From: Liopterus haemorrhoidalis
Lineage: Eukaryota > Arthropoda > Insecta > Coleoptera > Dytiscidae
Assembly: GCA_963971575.1 (NCBI GenBank)
Contig: OZ020618.1
Span: forward strand, 29,936,540-30,000,539
Length of the DNA: 64,000 bases
Direction: 5' to 3'
The position numbers were made by a program, and so were the translations under genes. Shown in pieces: positions 11,894-23,689 of this stretch (position 1 is its first letter; the number at the start of each line of letters is the position of its first letter). The notes under the pieces were generated by a model, which worked only from the letters and a program-made list of their open reading frames with translations, made no database searches and was not told where the DNA came from.

Positions 11894-12217
11894 CAGGCCT
11901 GGGCAAATGGCGGCCCGCGTTGTAATTCTATCCGGCCCGCGAAGCATTTTATAAATTATTGTGTCGTGCAAAAGTATTCCTACAAAAATAGTCTGTTCAA
12001 TATTCTTCCAAATTATCATTATTTCCAATTTTCTTTTTAATTTTTTTCTGTAAATAGAATAATAAATACACGTTTTGGTTTAAAAATATTGCTTCTAAAA
12101 TTTATAAAATATCCTTCGAAACAAAAACAATATTTAAAATTAGATTTTTTTTTTTTGATCGCTGACAAATTTTCATCCACAATGTGACCCGACAACCAAA
12201 AGATTTGCCCACCCCTG
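11894..12217. mobile_element. Probable hAT MITE with CGGCCCGCG core
   Basis: Ends CAGGCCTGGGCAAATGG and AGATTTGCCCACCCCTG are an imperfect inverted pair of the common TGGGCAAA hAT type, with GGCCCGCG words inside the left end. The flanks (TGGTCAAA, GTATAGAA) do not match, so the TSD is lost or the ends are misplaced. Confidence 0.5.
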
Positions 12218-12359
12218 GTATAGAATATAATAGGTATATGTCCGAGAGGTTGGGGGCCCCTTGCGGATCTGGGGCCCAGGGCTTAAGCCCTATTAGCCCG
12301 TATGCAGATCCGCCACTCGGGCAGCTAGGGTACACAATAGAATTTGGGGGGGCTGGGAA

Positions 12360-13400
12360 CTTGGCTCGGCTTTGTTGGCATTTTTGTATTTACCAATATA
12401 GAACAAGAGATCAGCAGTTTGCTAAGTTTTCTAAGCAAGAAGAGGATTTTTATAAACTCATCAAAAACTAGCTTATAAGCTGTTCTTTTACACAATGGTA
12501 ATACTTACTTATGCTTCACTGCCTGTGGCTCATTCAGTCCATATGAAGGAAACTTACGAAAATCTAGACATGATTTTAAAGAAAATTAACTATCCTGTTA
12601 ACGATTGGACTATATGTGGAGATTTGCAAGTTGTTTGCATGCTCCTTGGCCAACAAAAGGGATTTACTAAATTTCCATGTTTTTATGTGAGTGGGACAGC
12701 AGAGTAAGGCATCGACATTAGTCTACAAAACCTTCGCCTGCAAGAAAAACCTTAAAACCTGGTGAGAAGAACATTTTGTATAAAACTTTAATAGATCCAA
12801 AAAAAGTTCTTCTACCACCTCTTCACATTAAATTAGGTTTAATGAAACAATTTGTAAAAGCCTTGCCTAAATATGGTGAATGTTTTAAGTATTTATGTGA
12901 AAAGTTTTCTCATTTATCAGAAGCCAAATTGAAAGAAGGGGTTTTCGTTGGGCCTGACATTCGTAGAATGATGTTCGATTCCAACATTGAAACAAAAATG
13001 ACTACAAAGGAGAAGGAGGTTTGGATATAATTTAAGCAAGTTGTAACTAAGTTTTTGGGCAATGTTAAAGACTCAAACTATGTGCTTATCGTAGCTAATA
13101 TGATAGACAAGTACAAAAATGGATGTCTGATGAGCCTTAACGTCCACTTCTTACACAACCATCTTGACTTTTTCCCTCACAGCTTGGGTGATGTGAGTGA
13201 AGAGCATGGGGGGGGGCGGTTTCACCAGGACATCAAAATGATGGAGAAACGTAACCAGGGACAGTGGAATGTCAACATGATGGGTGATTACTGCTGGTCA
13301 CTTCACCGAGAACAACAAAATGCAACACATCCGAGAAAAAGCTACATAATAAGCTTCAAAGAGAAGAGAGAAATGAAATACAAAAAAATAAACATTTAAA
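12360..13400 (+). pseudogene. Decayed transposon-associated protein of unresolved superfamily
   Basis: Frame-shifted coding blocks on the plus strand read, in order: YENLDMILKKINYPVNDW, ICGDLQVVCMLLGQQKGFTK, then after a shift KVLLPPLHIKLGLMKQFVKA, FVGPDIRRMM, VVTKFLGNVKDSNY and finally FHQDIKMMEKR with WNVNMMGDYCWSLHRE, ending in a basic tail at 13399. At least three frame changes and internal stops are present. I recognise the block order from abundant uncharacterised proteins in arthropod and cnidarian genomes that behave as repeats, but cannot name the superfamily. A G-run at 13208-13215 is one likely frameshift site. It begins about 40 bp right of the hAT TSD. Confidence 0.6.
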
Positions 13401-14340
13401 ATATATGTATTGAAGTGGTATATTGTGTGTTAAGTTAAATAAAATCTATAATTAAACAAAAGTACAGTATCAGCTAAGTTTTTTATTTTTTATATAGCCT
13501 ATTTGCCCCATTTTTAAATACAATCGAGGTCATATTGTAAGAGAAATGTAGGTGATAAAAAAAAAAAAAAACTGGTGCCATATACGATTTCAACACTCAA
13601 AAATACATAAGATTCAGCTGCATTTGTTTAAAAAGTTTTTATAACATATTTTTTTGTCGGCCTGTGTTATTGCTTCTGATTCAGATTTTTTTTCTTCTGA
13701 TTTTCGACACTACACTTTCTTAAGTGTTTTTGGGCAACCATTGGCAAAACCACTTGATCGATTTTGCCCACTTGGAAAAAGCTTTGATGAAATATTTTTA
13801 TAATATATTTTAACACATACTTTCCACAATGCAAATAATGACATTTAATACACTTAATGATTATGTGCAGGGCCGCACTCAGGGGGTGCCCCCCCCCAAT
13901 AGAGAGGACAATAAAAACACACTTGAAAATTTTATTACCACCGTCCTAGGTAAATATATGTATTTAAAAAAAGCAATATTCAGTTCAGGATATCAAAACA
14001 ACCACAGGTTTCACTCAGAAACGATAAGCTAATGAATCATCCAAAAGCATGAAAAACAATAGTTTAATAGTTTATTGCAGCAATAAAGACAGATAAGAAA
14101 CCTGGAAGTTTCAGTTATTCAAATGGACATTGAAGAGAGTTTTAATCTATATGAAATACAATATAGAGCTGCGCCATTGTTTTCTTATATCGTACAGGAG
14201 CGGCGTATAAAAATACAGTGCAAATTATTAAAATTTTTAAAAATAACACATAATGGATGTTTATTCGTTTCATTCAAATAAGAATATGAATTACTATCAC
14301 TTATTAAACGGACGGTAGTCTGCATAGATCTTGTGTAGAG
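13401..14340. other. AT-rich stretch with one orphan hAT-like end
   Basis: A GC-rich hAT-type end, CAGGGCCGCACTCAGGGGG, starts at 13868 with no matching right end or TSD. Otherwise homopolymers and no recognisable coding sequence. Confidence 0.4.
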
Positions 14341-14656
14341 CAGGCGCGCCCTGGGGGGGGGGGGACGTTGTCTCAGTAGCAAGAGCGCCAAAAACAAGTG
14401 GTTTTTACGTGTTTTTGTCAAAATATAAGTGATGATCCCCTCCCACCATAGCTCCAAACACATGTGGTTGTTTGTTATGGCGTTTTTTTTTGTTAAAATA
14501 GAGGCATTTTCTTTCGGTCGTCACTTGTATTTCAGAAGCGAGGATCTTTTTTTTAGATCAGCACAGATAATTTAGAAAAGTGAGAACTTTATTCATAATT
14601 TAAATAATTTTGTCTTCTGGGCCCCCCTTCAAAACAAATTCCTGGGTGCGCGCCTG
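14341..14656. mobile_element. hAT-like MITE with the minisatellite module
   Basis: Left end CAGGCGCGCCCTGGGGG and right end CCTGGGTGCGCGCCTG are inverted over about 15 bp. About 14510-14600 contains the shared CGTCACTTGTATTTCAGAAG / GAGGATCTTTTTTT units. The sequence after them (TTATTCATAATTTAA) also follows the minisatellite at 20425-20625. The 8-bp flanks do not match. Confidence 0.55.
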
Positions 14657-15452
14657 ATGATGATATGAATACAATATTCAGAGGTATAAATGTTGAAATA
14701 TTTACAGTGGCTTTAAGAGATTTTCAAATTGTAAAGCTAATACTTAAAATACTTTTCTCCCGATATAACTCTAATTCTACGAACACTCTTTTGAATATCG
14801 AATATGGTGTTCGTAAGATACTAGGTAGGTAGATGGACTAGTTACATTAAGTTAAAGAGGCGATATATTGAAAAGCTCTACTGATCAGTATTGCCTCCTG
14901 GTTGGTATTGCCTAACTCTCCCCTATTTTTGTATGAAATTTGGTATGGTGATAGATCAAAACTAGGCTTATATGGCATCTCAAAATTATTGTTGTTTACA
15001 TTATTATTTATTTTTTCATGGTTTAGTAGGTATTGATTAAGTGAAAGCGGCCAAAATATGACTCTAATGTGAGAAACTTTATTTTTAATGAATTAATTGT
15101 TGTTAATCTAGTTTTCCAGATCTTTCATTTGATGCCCCATATTAAATGACATAGTAACTTAACATAATAAATTATAAAAAAATAATTAATTTCTTGAGCT
15201 AAAACTAATTAAATCAAAAATTTCGAGCCTATTATTCCAGTTCACATCAATGTGCATAAGTTGAATTTTTTTCACATTTTTGTACGAGCCTCTCAAGGAA
15301 ACTGGTAAAAATATGAGTTGTAGGGGTTTTAAAACCCCTATAACTCCTATTATTCTAACCACCAATAATCTTATGCATTGTTAAAATATATTTTTGTTTT
15401 CATAAATAAAATGTTGTTCATTAATCTATAGTCCAGTTAACTGTTAAGCCGC
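14657..15452. other. Dispersed-repeat debris
   Basis: Contains family A-like wording (TATGAAATTTGGTATGG, near 14931) and a GGGGTTTTAAAACCCC hairpin near 15326. No genes recognised. Confidence 0.4.
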
Positions 15453-16003
15453 ATTCAGAGCTCTTAAATCAATAGCTTATACACTGTAGCCTTTAGACTG
15501 TTTACTGTCACTAGAAGTTTGACATATGGTAAGACGTGAACCGTGCAGACCTCTAAATTCAATACGTTGTTCGTTGTGCATTGTGGATAATTTTCTAAAC
15601 TATATAATAGCTAGTGAGAGGTTTTAATGAGACATACATAAAAACACATTGGCTGTCGCATTCTATCAGTGACACCGTAGTTATCGAATGCCTTTACACA
15701 ACCTAGCATAATGTCATCATTAACAAATCTTGCTCAAAATTACAAAGATGGACAGTAAATATGATCAATTTAGGTAATTAGGTAGTTAAAATCTAAGACA
15801 GAATTATAAGAACGATAATACATATAAAACATTTTACGAAGCCAAGTAGTTGGTTGGTAACACAGAGGGCGGTCTATTCGTAACATATTAATTTCTAACT
15901 AGCTATGAACGGTACGTACAACCTTAAACCAATGCATAGAAACATAACTTACAGCTAACAAAGAACAGTCTACAACCTGTTAATTTAAAGAGCTCTGAAT
16001 CTT
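15453..16003. mobile_element. Putative 550-bp MITE
   Basis: ATTCAGAGCTCTTAAAT at the left pairs with ATTTAAAGAGCTCTGAAT at the right, and the neighbouring blocks (AGACTGTTTACTGTC near 15496, GAACAGTCTACAACC near 15963) are loosely complementary. No clean TSD. AAAGAGCTCTTT recurs just outside at about 16006-16018. Confidence 0.4.
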
Positions 16004-16517
16004 TTAAAGAGCTCTTTAGTGTGCAGCATTACTCTTATGGGAAATGAGAGCGGTGAGCTCTTATGAGTGGTGTTGTCAAATGTTGTAAATGTTGTCGAAT
16101 GTTGCTAAGAATTTCAAGAAGAGAAGATGAGAATAACAAAAGCAAAAATAAGAAAGCAGGATATCGCACGTTCTGTACAGCACAGAAAAAGTTAATTTTC
16201 TTGTACCTACTTGACTGATACATATCATGTATAAGTCAGACTTTTATAAATGTACCTATAGATAGATAGATATACAGATCAATTCTGTAAAAAGTTACTG
16301 GGTAATAACGTTACTACAACATAAAATATTATAAAAAATACAATGAATTTCATTCATGATAGTAACTGACCTTGCCATAGTGACGAATTTAGTAACTATT
16401 ATCATAGTAACAGAGTTACAGAATTGGTCTGATTGACTTTATTCGTGCCTTGCGGCTATGAATGGAGTACAGTTCTTACATAAATAACCCATAGTTAAAT
16501 TTTGATATATGTAACAA

Positions 16518-16526
<9 letters not shown>
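16004..16526. other. No recognised features
   Basis: A short GATAGATAGATA run near 16258 and AT-rich sequence; no supported gene. Confidence 0.4.
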
Positions 16527-16569
<43 letters not shown>

Positions 16570-16572
16570 CAT

Positions 16573-16671
<99 letters not shown>

Positions 16672-16695
16672 AAAAGAATATATATATATATATAT
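16527..16695. repeat. (TA)n microsatellite
   Basis: Near-continuous TA dinucleotides with short interruptions (CATATACATATACAT, CAAAAAGAA). The long IYIYIY frames on both strands are translations of this tract, not genes. Confidence 0.95.
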
Positions 16696-17159
16696 TCAAT
16701 AAAGTTATTGGAAATATCGGTAGAGGAACTCAATATTTACATGTACCCGAAATTTCGAGTCTTCAGACCTTTTTCAAGGGCTGAAAAATATTTTATTGAA
16801 ATAAATTAAATTAAAACATGAATTTAAAAATATTAACGGACTTATGTACTACTAAAATTTTAAGAGTTGCCTCTGTTGTAACATATTAAAAGAATAAATA
16901 GATTAAAGTTAAAATAGAACATTATAATTAAAATCACAATAAAATTACACTTTAAAATCTCTATCACAGAACTGTATAATCTGAATTAAAATGAATAAAT
17001 CTTATTGGATTATAGACTAGCATGTGTTTTTCTTCTTATTTCTATCTTCTAATTTAGCGGGAAAGTTCCAACAGTTTTATTGTTATTGATGCGATCGGTA
17101 ATATAGTTCGCGTAGTTAGGTTCATCTTCTTGCTTCTACGTCGGTTTGTTATTAAACAT

Positions 17160-17162
<3 letters not shown>
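16696..17162 (-). mobile_element. Remnant of a Penelope-like element between two (TA)n tracts
   Basis: Read on the minus strand, a block near 16740-16785 gives AAAAAGGTCTGAAGACTCGA followed by AATTTCGGG, wording typical of the untranslated regions of Penelope-like elements. No readable reverse transcriptase or GIY-YIG domain remains. It is bounded on both sides by (TA)n, suggesting insertion into a TA microsatellite. Inference from motif and context only. Confidence 0.45.
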
Positions 17163-17772
<610 letters not shown>

Positions 17773-17779
17773 AAGAAAT

Positions 17780-18720
17780 TTTTTTTTTTCGATCCGTTTT
17801 CCCTTTTTAGGGTGGATATGACCTCCAAAAAAACTCTTATAACGTCACTCATGTGTTTGTACGATAGAAATGTAGCCAAACGGCTTAAAATATAAAGTTC
17901 AAATTTGACATGCTTATTCAACTCTTTGTCCCACATATAGGAAAAATACTAAGAGTTCAATACATCCCGAGATAAATATAAACAATTATGTATTTAATGA
18001 AAAAAAATATATATAAATTTTTTAAATTATGAATGGCATATCAAATGAAACCTTTTAATTTTGGATCAATAAGCAAAGTTTTATTTTTGAAAAATCTTTT
18101 TTTTTATGGGATATTTGCCAAAAATATATCAAGAAATTTTTGTCCCCCACTTTATCCGTCAGAGCGGTTGATCTAAAATTCTGTAAAAATTCTGCAAAAA
18201 TGTGCTAAAAAAGATTTTTTCCCGCCCCCTTTTACGCAATGGGGTTAAACTAAAAATCTGTAAATATTATAGGTAATTTACATTAATGTGAACCGGGAAC
18301 GTACGAGAGGATTTTTAGACCAGATTGCGTTTTTGAAAATTATTGCAGTATTTGTGTTTTTGACAAAATTAATTATTATTTTTTAATTCGTGGCTAAATT
18401 ATGGATAATAATGTATGAATTGTTTGTATTTATGGCTAAGATAGTGTGGCTGTTTTTGAAATTAAAAATATAAAAAAAAAAAAATATACGTTAATTACAC
18501 TATTATACTATTATACCTTGTGATTCAACCTTTTATTTTTAAGGTATCAAAGAGGAATAAATCTTTTTTAGTAATGAAATACTTATAAAACAAATAACAC
18601 ATTTTTAATAGTGAGAAATACGTTCCTGAAATTGAGAAAAATTATGCCATTTATAAATACTGATAAATATAAATAAATGAAGCCTTATATAATATATTTC
18701 TTATTAATCTAATGAAGGTT
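17780..18720 (+). repeat. Dispersed repeat family A, copy
   Basis: Shares with other A copies, in order: AAAAAAACTCTTATAACGTCA, GCCAAACGGCTTAAA, TTGACATGCTTATTCAACTC, ATCAAATGAAACC, and a TTAATGTGAACCGGGAA block. The (CTGT)n run is missing. Around 18600-18632 the line TTTTTAATAGTGAGAAATAC is an uninterrupted version of the site carrying an hAT at 24704. Confidence 0.6.
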
Positions 18721-18779
18721 CTAAGGATTTTATCGGGACTATAGCTATAGCCATATTTCCTCGTAGAAAGTTTTCCCCT

Positions 18780-19628
18780 TTAATCAAAAGGGGTTAAACT
18801 AAAAAAAAATAAACAAATTCTAAGTAATGTACATAGCTCTTAACCGGAAACGGTCAAGAGAAATTTTTGAATCAGAATTCGTTTCTGAAAAATATTGCAG
18901 TTTTGATGTTTTTGACTAAATTAATTATTTTTTTAATGCATGGCGAAATTATCGCTAATACTGTTATGGTTTTTTTGTATTTATGACTAAGGTAGTGTAT
19001 ATCTTTTTTGAAATAAACAAAAAACATTTATAGTAGTGAAATATTTACAAATAAAATAGCACTTTCTTAATAGTGATAAACAGTGCCGTAACTACCTTTT
19101 TTCTGGCCCTGGGTAAGATTTTATAGTTGGGCCCCTTCACATATTTTGGGACCCCTAATATATTTTGGGCCCCCTAACTTATTTTGAGCCCCCTAACATA
19201 TTTTGGCCACCCGCGCGCATCTTTAGGAACTTGGGCCGCTCTCATTAACAGTTCAACTCGCTGACTGATAAACCATTAATACAATTCTTTCATTTATATG
19301 TAAATTGTTAAGATTAAACTTTTGCATCTGTGGGTCTTACGTATTCAACTTTTCATCATTGCTGGGTGTTATATATTTATTTTATTACATTACCGTTTTA
19401 GAACAATATTATTTCTGTGATCTGTTTTGTAACGGACAGTGAAAAAAATATTTTATATCACTACAAACAAAATATTTTTCCTGTGAATATATATTTTCAT
19501 TCAGGAATGTTATTCCGTAATTATTCAATAACAAATGTAATCCGTTTTTCGATAATATTATGTGAATTTTAATTTTATGGCAGACCATTTTAGGAACCCT
19601 ATTTTATCAGGTCCCCTGACCCGTGTAA
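18780..19628 (+). repeat. Direct duplicate of 24450-25190 including an hAT copy
   Basis: From CCCTTTAATC onward this matches 24450-25190 in the same orientation for over 700 bp, including an hAT starting CAGTGCCGTAACTACC at 19081 after the same flank AATAGTGATAAA. The hAT here is truncated near 19628, whereas the copy at 24704-25212 is complete. The shared site means the duplication came after the hAT insertion. Confidence 0.8.
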
Positions 19629-20424
19629 TTATTTAAGAACTTTCTTTTGATATCACAATAATTTTTTCTTTACATAATTACACTTTCCAACGACACAAAA
19701 AATCGATATTTTCGAAAAACTTGTCAGATAAAAAATTCCTGTTGAACTAATCCTAGGGCTCTCAGATTGTCGACAGAGCAAACCGGGACGGAGTGACAGG
19801 GTGAGGGGGGCTTGATGCTGTATGCGAAATTTTTTAACTAATCGGGAGGAATTAATTAGATTTTATATTACAATTATTATTGTTTTATTTATAACACAAA
19901 CATTAAAATTACGAATAATTAACAGAAATAAAAATAAATTCCTATACAATTACAATAAATAATTAAGAAATTATTACAATAAATCAGCGCTTTTTATTTA
20001 AAAAAATGATATCCAGATCATAACTTATATGAAATTTAAAGTATTTAGATTACAAGTTCACAGCAAATTCTTGTTCAATAGTTGATATAATAATTTTCAA
20101 ATTAATTTTAATACTTTTAAATACCCGTCGAAAATAGGTGTCTGTATGTCGTTCCGGCGAGTTCTATGACAAAAAAGCACTGCAATAAATTATTTGCAAA
20201 TAAAATCCATACAAAAGCATTTTATAAATACTTTTGGTTGAATTTAGCTCTTTTTAACAATTCACCTTCTTTTAAAACGTCATTACAACTAAAATCAAAA
20301 TTTACCACGCACTGTAGAATAGCCTCTACCAGTGGAGCACCCAGGGGAGCCCCCCCCCCTAAGAAGGAAGGAAATAAAAATAAAAACACACAAACGCAAT
20401 AGAAAATTTTTAAACAGAGATGAG

Positions 20425-20625
20425 GATCTTTTTTCCTGTCGTCACTTGTATTTTACAAGTGAGAACCCTTTTTTTAGGTCATCACTTTATATTTCCGAAG
20501 CGAGGACTTTTTTTTAGGTCATCACTTGTATTTTAGAAGTGAGGACCTTTTTTGTTTTAGATCATCACTTTGTATTTCCGAACTTTTTTGGTTTAGATCA
20601 TCACTTGAAATTTAGAACCTTATTC
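20425..20625. repeat. Minisatellite module (hairpin plus T tract), 4-5 units
   Basis: Units of about 36-50 bp: TCACTTGTATTTTAGAAGTG, then AGGACC and a T-run of 6-9. Each unit has complementary CACTT/AAGTG halves and ends in a T-run. It follows the stop-side end of the minus-strand transposase pseudogene, so it would be 3' untranslated sequence of that gene. Other copies: 612-650, 895-1000, 14510-14600, 26215-26285, 43545-43650, 43975-44095, 47680-47900. Confidence 0.8.
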
Positions 20626-20639
20626 ATAATTTAAGTACT

Positions 20640-21330
20640 ATTTGGTTGAATTAATAACTCTCATTTAATTCAATATTCTTATTGTTGAAGTAATTTAATG
20701 TTTGTTGTACATTTTTCCATTCTGGTTTTTCTTTTAAAACCATCCATGAAAATATTGAAAATGTTCAAGAGGTTTTATCCACTTATTTAAATATACAATA
20801 AATGTTTCATAGAAATTAGTAACTTCCATTTTAAAATTATTAATTTCATTTTTAGTATTCTTCCCCAGATTCTTCACGTTCTTTCAAAATTGTTTCTACA
20901 TGTTTTGGTAAAAACACTGTCTGTATCTTTCTTCAAACATAGCTGCTGTATCTTTTAATACACCGAAAACTTCCATTATAGATTTGTATTTTCCCTCAAT
21001 TTGTAATATTTTCAATTTGACCGATTCGGCCTGGCTATGAACGAACCAGAAGTATGCCTCACTTATGTCGGGTTGCTAACGTAAGAGTTTTCTCTAACTC
21101 GAGTTAAAATCATTTGTTTTTGTATGTTGTAGCATACAAAAACAAATGATTTTAACTCGAGTTAGGGATAACTCTTACTTTAGCAACCGGCCATTAATGG
21201 GTCATTAAAAAACTTTAATAGAGTTTTTGGCGCTTTACTTTCTTTACCGTCGGACAAATTTAAATTCGTTCCAATGATGTGCGTTCCCGCGGCGACTCCT
21301 GACTGACTTAATAAATTATTAAAATACACA
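20640..21330 (-). pseudogene. Transposase-like pseudogene split by a MITE
   Basis: Reading leftwards from about 21330: VYFNNLLSQSGVAAGTHIIG, LNLSDGKESKAPKTLLKFFN, DPL, then the 128-bp MITE at 21066-21193, then SEAYFWFVHSQAESVKLKIL, QIEGKYKSIMEVFGVLKDTA, AMFEERYRQCF, followed by frame changes and further blocks (INNFKMEVTNFYETFIVYLN, KWIKPLEHF). Removing the MITE and one TTA repeat joins the two halves in frame. The wording matches abundant hAT-like transposase proteins of insects, but I cannot place the exact family. Position inside the TAGGG-type element suggests it is that element's own transposase. Confidence 0.55.
21066..21193. mobile_element. 128-bp foldback MITE, copy 1 (TTA target)
   Basis: Nearly a complete palindrome: GGGTTGCTAACGTAAGAG to CTCTTACTTTAGCAACCGG around a short loop, with ACTCGAGTTAAAATCATTTG in each arm. 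Flanked by TTA on both sides (21063-21065, 21194-21196). It interrupts a transposase frame that is continuous without it. A 3-bp TTA/TAA duplication is the PIF/Harbinger signature. Confidence 0.85.
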
Positions 21331-21514
21331 AAACCGGGACAAATAGGCGTCCCGAGAGACTGTCTCGAGACACCGGGACATAGACCTCAAAACCGGGACA
21401 ATCCCGGTTTTCCGGGACCAACAATGTACATAATGGAGATTTTTTCAGATTTTTAGATCAACCTCTCTAGGAGATAAGGTGTGAAACTAACGCTTTTTGG
21501 CGAAAATCTTTTAA

Positions 21515-21642
21515 TGGCGGGTTGCTAACGTAAGAGTTTTCTCTAACTCAAGTTAAAATCATTTGTTTTCATATCTTACAACATACAAAAACAAATGATT
21601 TTAACTCGAGTTAGGGATAATTCTTACTTTAGCAACCGGCCA
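21515..21642. mobile_element. 128-bp foldback MITE, copy 2 (TAA target)
   Basis: Same length and layout as copy 1, with a few changes in the loop. TAA lies at 21512-21514 and 21643-21645. The right palindrome arm (near 24127) reads CTTTTAAATGATTTT when inverted, an exact empty site with a single TAA. Confidence 0.9.
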
Positions 21643-22004
21643 TAAATGATTTTACAAAAATAAAATGTGTTTGTTTATTCACGGATTAAGAGGTTAAAGC
21701 GTAAAATATAGTAAAAAATCTTTAAGTAATAGTTATTTATTTTCAAAAACTCCAAAGACACCCAACTCGGCATACGTTACCATTTAAAAAATCAAAGTTG
21801 TCCTTGATAGCCAGTATTTCCGGTTTGTTCCGGAAAATTTCAATACTATAATTCGATTTTTTGGGCAGACTCGGGTTACCATAATTTTTTTCCCAAATTA
21901 CTAAGACATCGTCTTTAAATAAAAAAGACGGTTGGTCAATGGTAAATTTAAATATGAAATGTACAATGTAAAATTCCTTAATGTAACAGGGTGCTAATAA
22001 CCTA

Positions 22005-22404
22005 TACTTTATCTCAGAAAGACTGATAGTAATAAAATTTATTATTTGTAAAAAGTTATTGTATTATCACACAGAAGCGGCAAAACAAAAGCGACAAAAT
22101 ATGAATAGTTCGAAACGAAATATTGTTAAAAACCACCGAGTGTGCCGCACATATTATATGAAAATACGAACTAGGGTTAAACACAATAGATTATAAAAAT
22201 TTACCCTAAAATTTTAAGGAAAAATATGGTCACAGGGGTGTGTTTAATGATATGATTAATATGGTCACAGGCGTGCGTTTAATAAAATGATAAATAGTAA
22301 TATAGAAATACACAAAACCAATTTAAACGTGTTTAAACTGTGCACGCCACTGGTAACTGCCTGACAAAATGATTTATTACTATTAGTCTTTCTGAGGTAG
22401 AGTA
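22005..22404. mobile_element. 400-bp TA-target MITE
   Basis: TACTTTATCTCAGAAAGACT at the left and its near-exact complement AGTCTTTCTGAGGTAGAGTA at the right, about 33 bp in all. TA flanks both sides. The right palindrome arm holds the empty site CATCTAGGTT (near 23748) with one TA. Interior non-coding. Confidence 0.88.
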
Positions 22405-23237
22405 TAGATGTTGGAGCACCCATAAATCAAATTATTATTATACATATATAAAAAAAAAAAACGACCATGACACGCTCTGTGTTGGTCGTACAGTAAAATG
22501 TTTTGAATCATTGTTTTATTATACTATAATTTTTATGGCGTACATAGAAAAACGTATCAAGAAATAGAAAAATTAGATTCACTTTAATTCTTGAAAAATA
22601 GTTTCGAAGTTCAAGTTAAATAATTTTAAAAATTCGTTAGTGAAAAGAATCATAGGAAGTACAAAGACAGTTCTGAGGATATAGCGGAATGCAAGTAAAA
22701 AAATTATTTTATTATTACCACTGCAACCGATCAAAAATGAAATTTTTGAGCCTCATATAAACTTTTAAATACTATTGATTGTTATTGACATTCATTGAAT
22801 GTAAATAGAAAACATTAGATTAACCGAGAAACCTTATAAATGAACTATTAATCCTAAAATAAAAATTATGTCATATTGAAATATACGTAAATTTTATTAC
22901 TATCGCTAGACAATCGTCAAATGCAGGTCAACATGAGGATATTTGTTTACAGAAACGATGTAAGTACCGACAACACTGTACGGGATTGCGTACGTCGTCA
23001 GCATATACAAATTATACACAAATGACCTGATTACGACGTAAACATGTATGGGGTTTAATACCGGTTATCAAATATAGCAAAAATTTTTTTTTCGTAATTC
23101 GTTACCCCTTGAAGGTTGCTCCAGGAGTGCAAAGTGCGCTCTTTCTATTTTTGATACATATACTCCTGAAATCCCATTAGATTCGGTGGGTCTGTGGTTG
23201 TCTGTTGCATGTACATGGCTTGATAACGTCGGTCAGA

Positions 23238-23287
23238 TAAATATATATATATATAATATAATATATATAATATATATAATATATATA

Positions 23288-23331
<44 letters not shown>

Positions 23332-23344
23332 TATATATATACAC

Positions 23345-23373
<29 letters not shown>
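23238..23373. repeat. (TA)n-rich palindrome centre
   Basis: TA dinucleotides with TAATATAATATA and ACACACACAT interruptions. The bordering 75 bp on each side (GATTCGGTGGGTCTGTGG.. and its complement) are near-perfect inverted copies. Confidence 0.9.
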
Positions 23374-23375
<2 letters not shown>

Positions 23376-23689
23376 TATCTGACCGACGTTGTCAAGCCAT
23401 GTACATGCAACAGACAACCACAGACCCACCGAATCTAATGGGATTAATTCCTCAGAACTTCCTCAGATTAATTCCTCAGAACTGTCTTTGTACTTCCTAT
23501 GATTCTTTTCACTTACGAATTTTTAAAATTATTTAATTTGAACTTCGAAACTATTTTTTAAGAATGAAAGTGATTCTAATTTTTCTATTTCTTGATACGT
23601 TTTCCATTTACCATGTACGCCATAAAAATTATAGTATAATAAAACAATGATTCAAAACATTTTACTGTACGACCAACACAGAGCGTGTC

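Larger units (their letters stand above)
9416..12318. mobile_element. 2.9-kb hAT element carrying nested insertions
   Basis: Ends CAGTGGCGGATCTAG and GCAGATCCGCCACTC are inverted (last base mutated), and the perfect 8-bp duplication GGGCAGCT lies at 9408-9415 and 12319-12326. Without the nested element at 9448-11094 about 1.25 kb remains, including a further hAT-like unit (11894-12217). No hAT transposase is readable in the remainder (11103-11890 is AT-rich and non-coding), so the host copy is itself non-autonomous or eroded. Confidence 0.85.
19754..21421 (-). mobile_element. hAT-like element (TAGGG..TCCCGG family) inserted in the left palindrome arm
   Basis: Absent from the right arm, so clearly an insertion. 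Its left end TAGGGCTCTCAGATT..AAACCGGGAC resembles the inverted right end of the 227-bp element at 26101-26327. Its right part, read in reverse (GTCCCGGTTTTGAGG..GTCTCTCGGGACGCC), resembles that element's left end, so 26101-26327 looks like a deletion derivative. The last bases and right TSD are lost. It contains a transposase pseudogene, a minisatellite block, an hAT-type end at 20330 (CAGTGGAGCACCCAGG) and a foldback MITE. Confidence 0.65.

Noticed and set aside
12184..12471. 95-codon plus-strand frame
   Set aside because: It runs across the end of the hAT element and its TSD into the next repeat, so it cannot be an old gene.
13868..14656. One 789-bp hAT element from CAGGGCCGCAC to GCGCGCCTG
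   Set aside because: The right end pairs better with CAGGCGCGCC at 14341, and the flanks at 13860 and 14657 do not match.
20425..20625. Tandem units with short spacers, looked at as a possible CRISPR-like array
   Set aside because: The whole unit repeats, with no unique spacers, in eukaryotic DNA inside hAT elements; it is a minisatellite.
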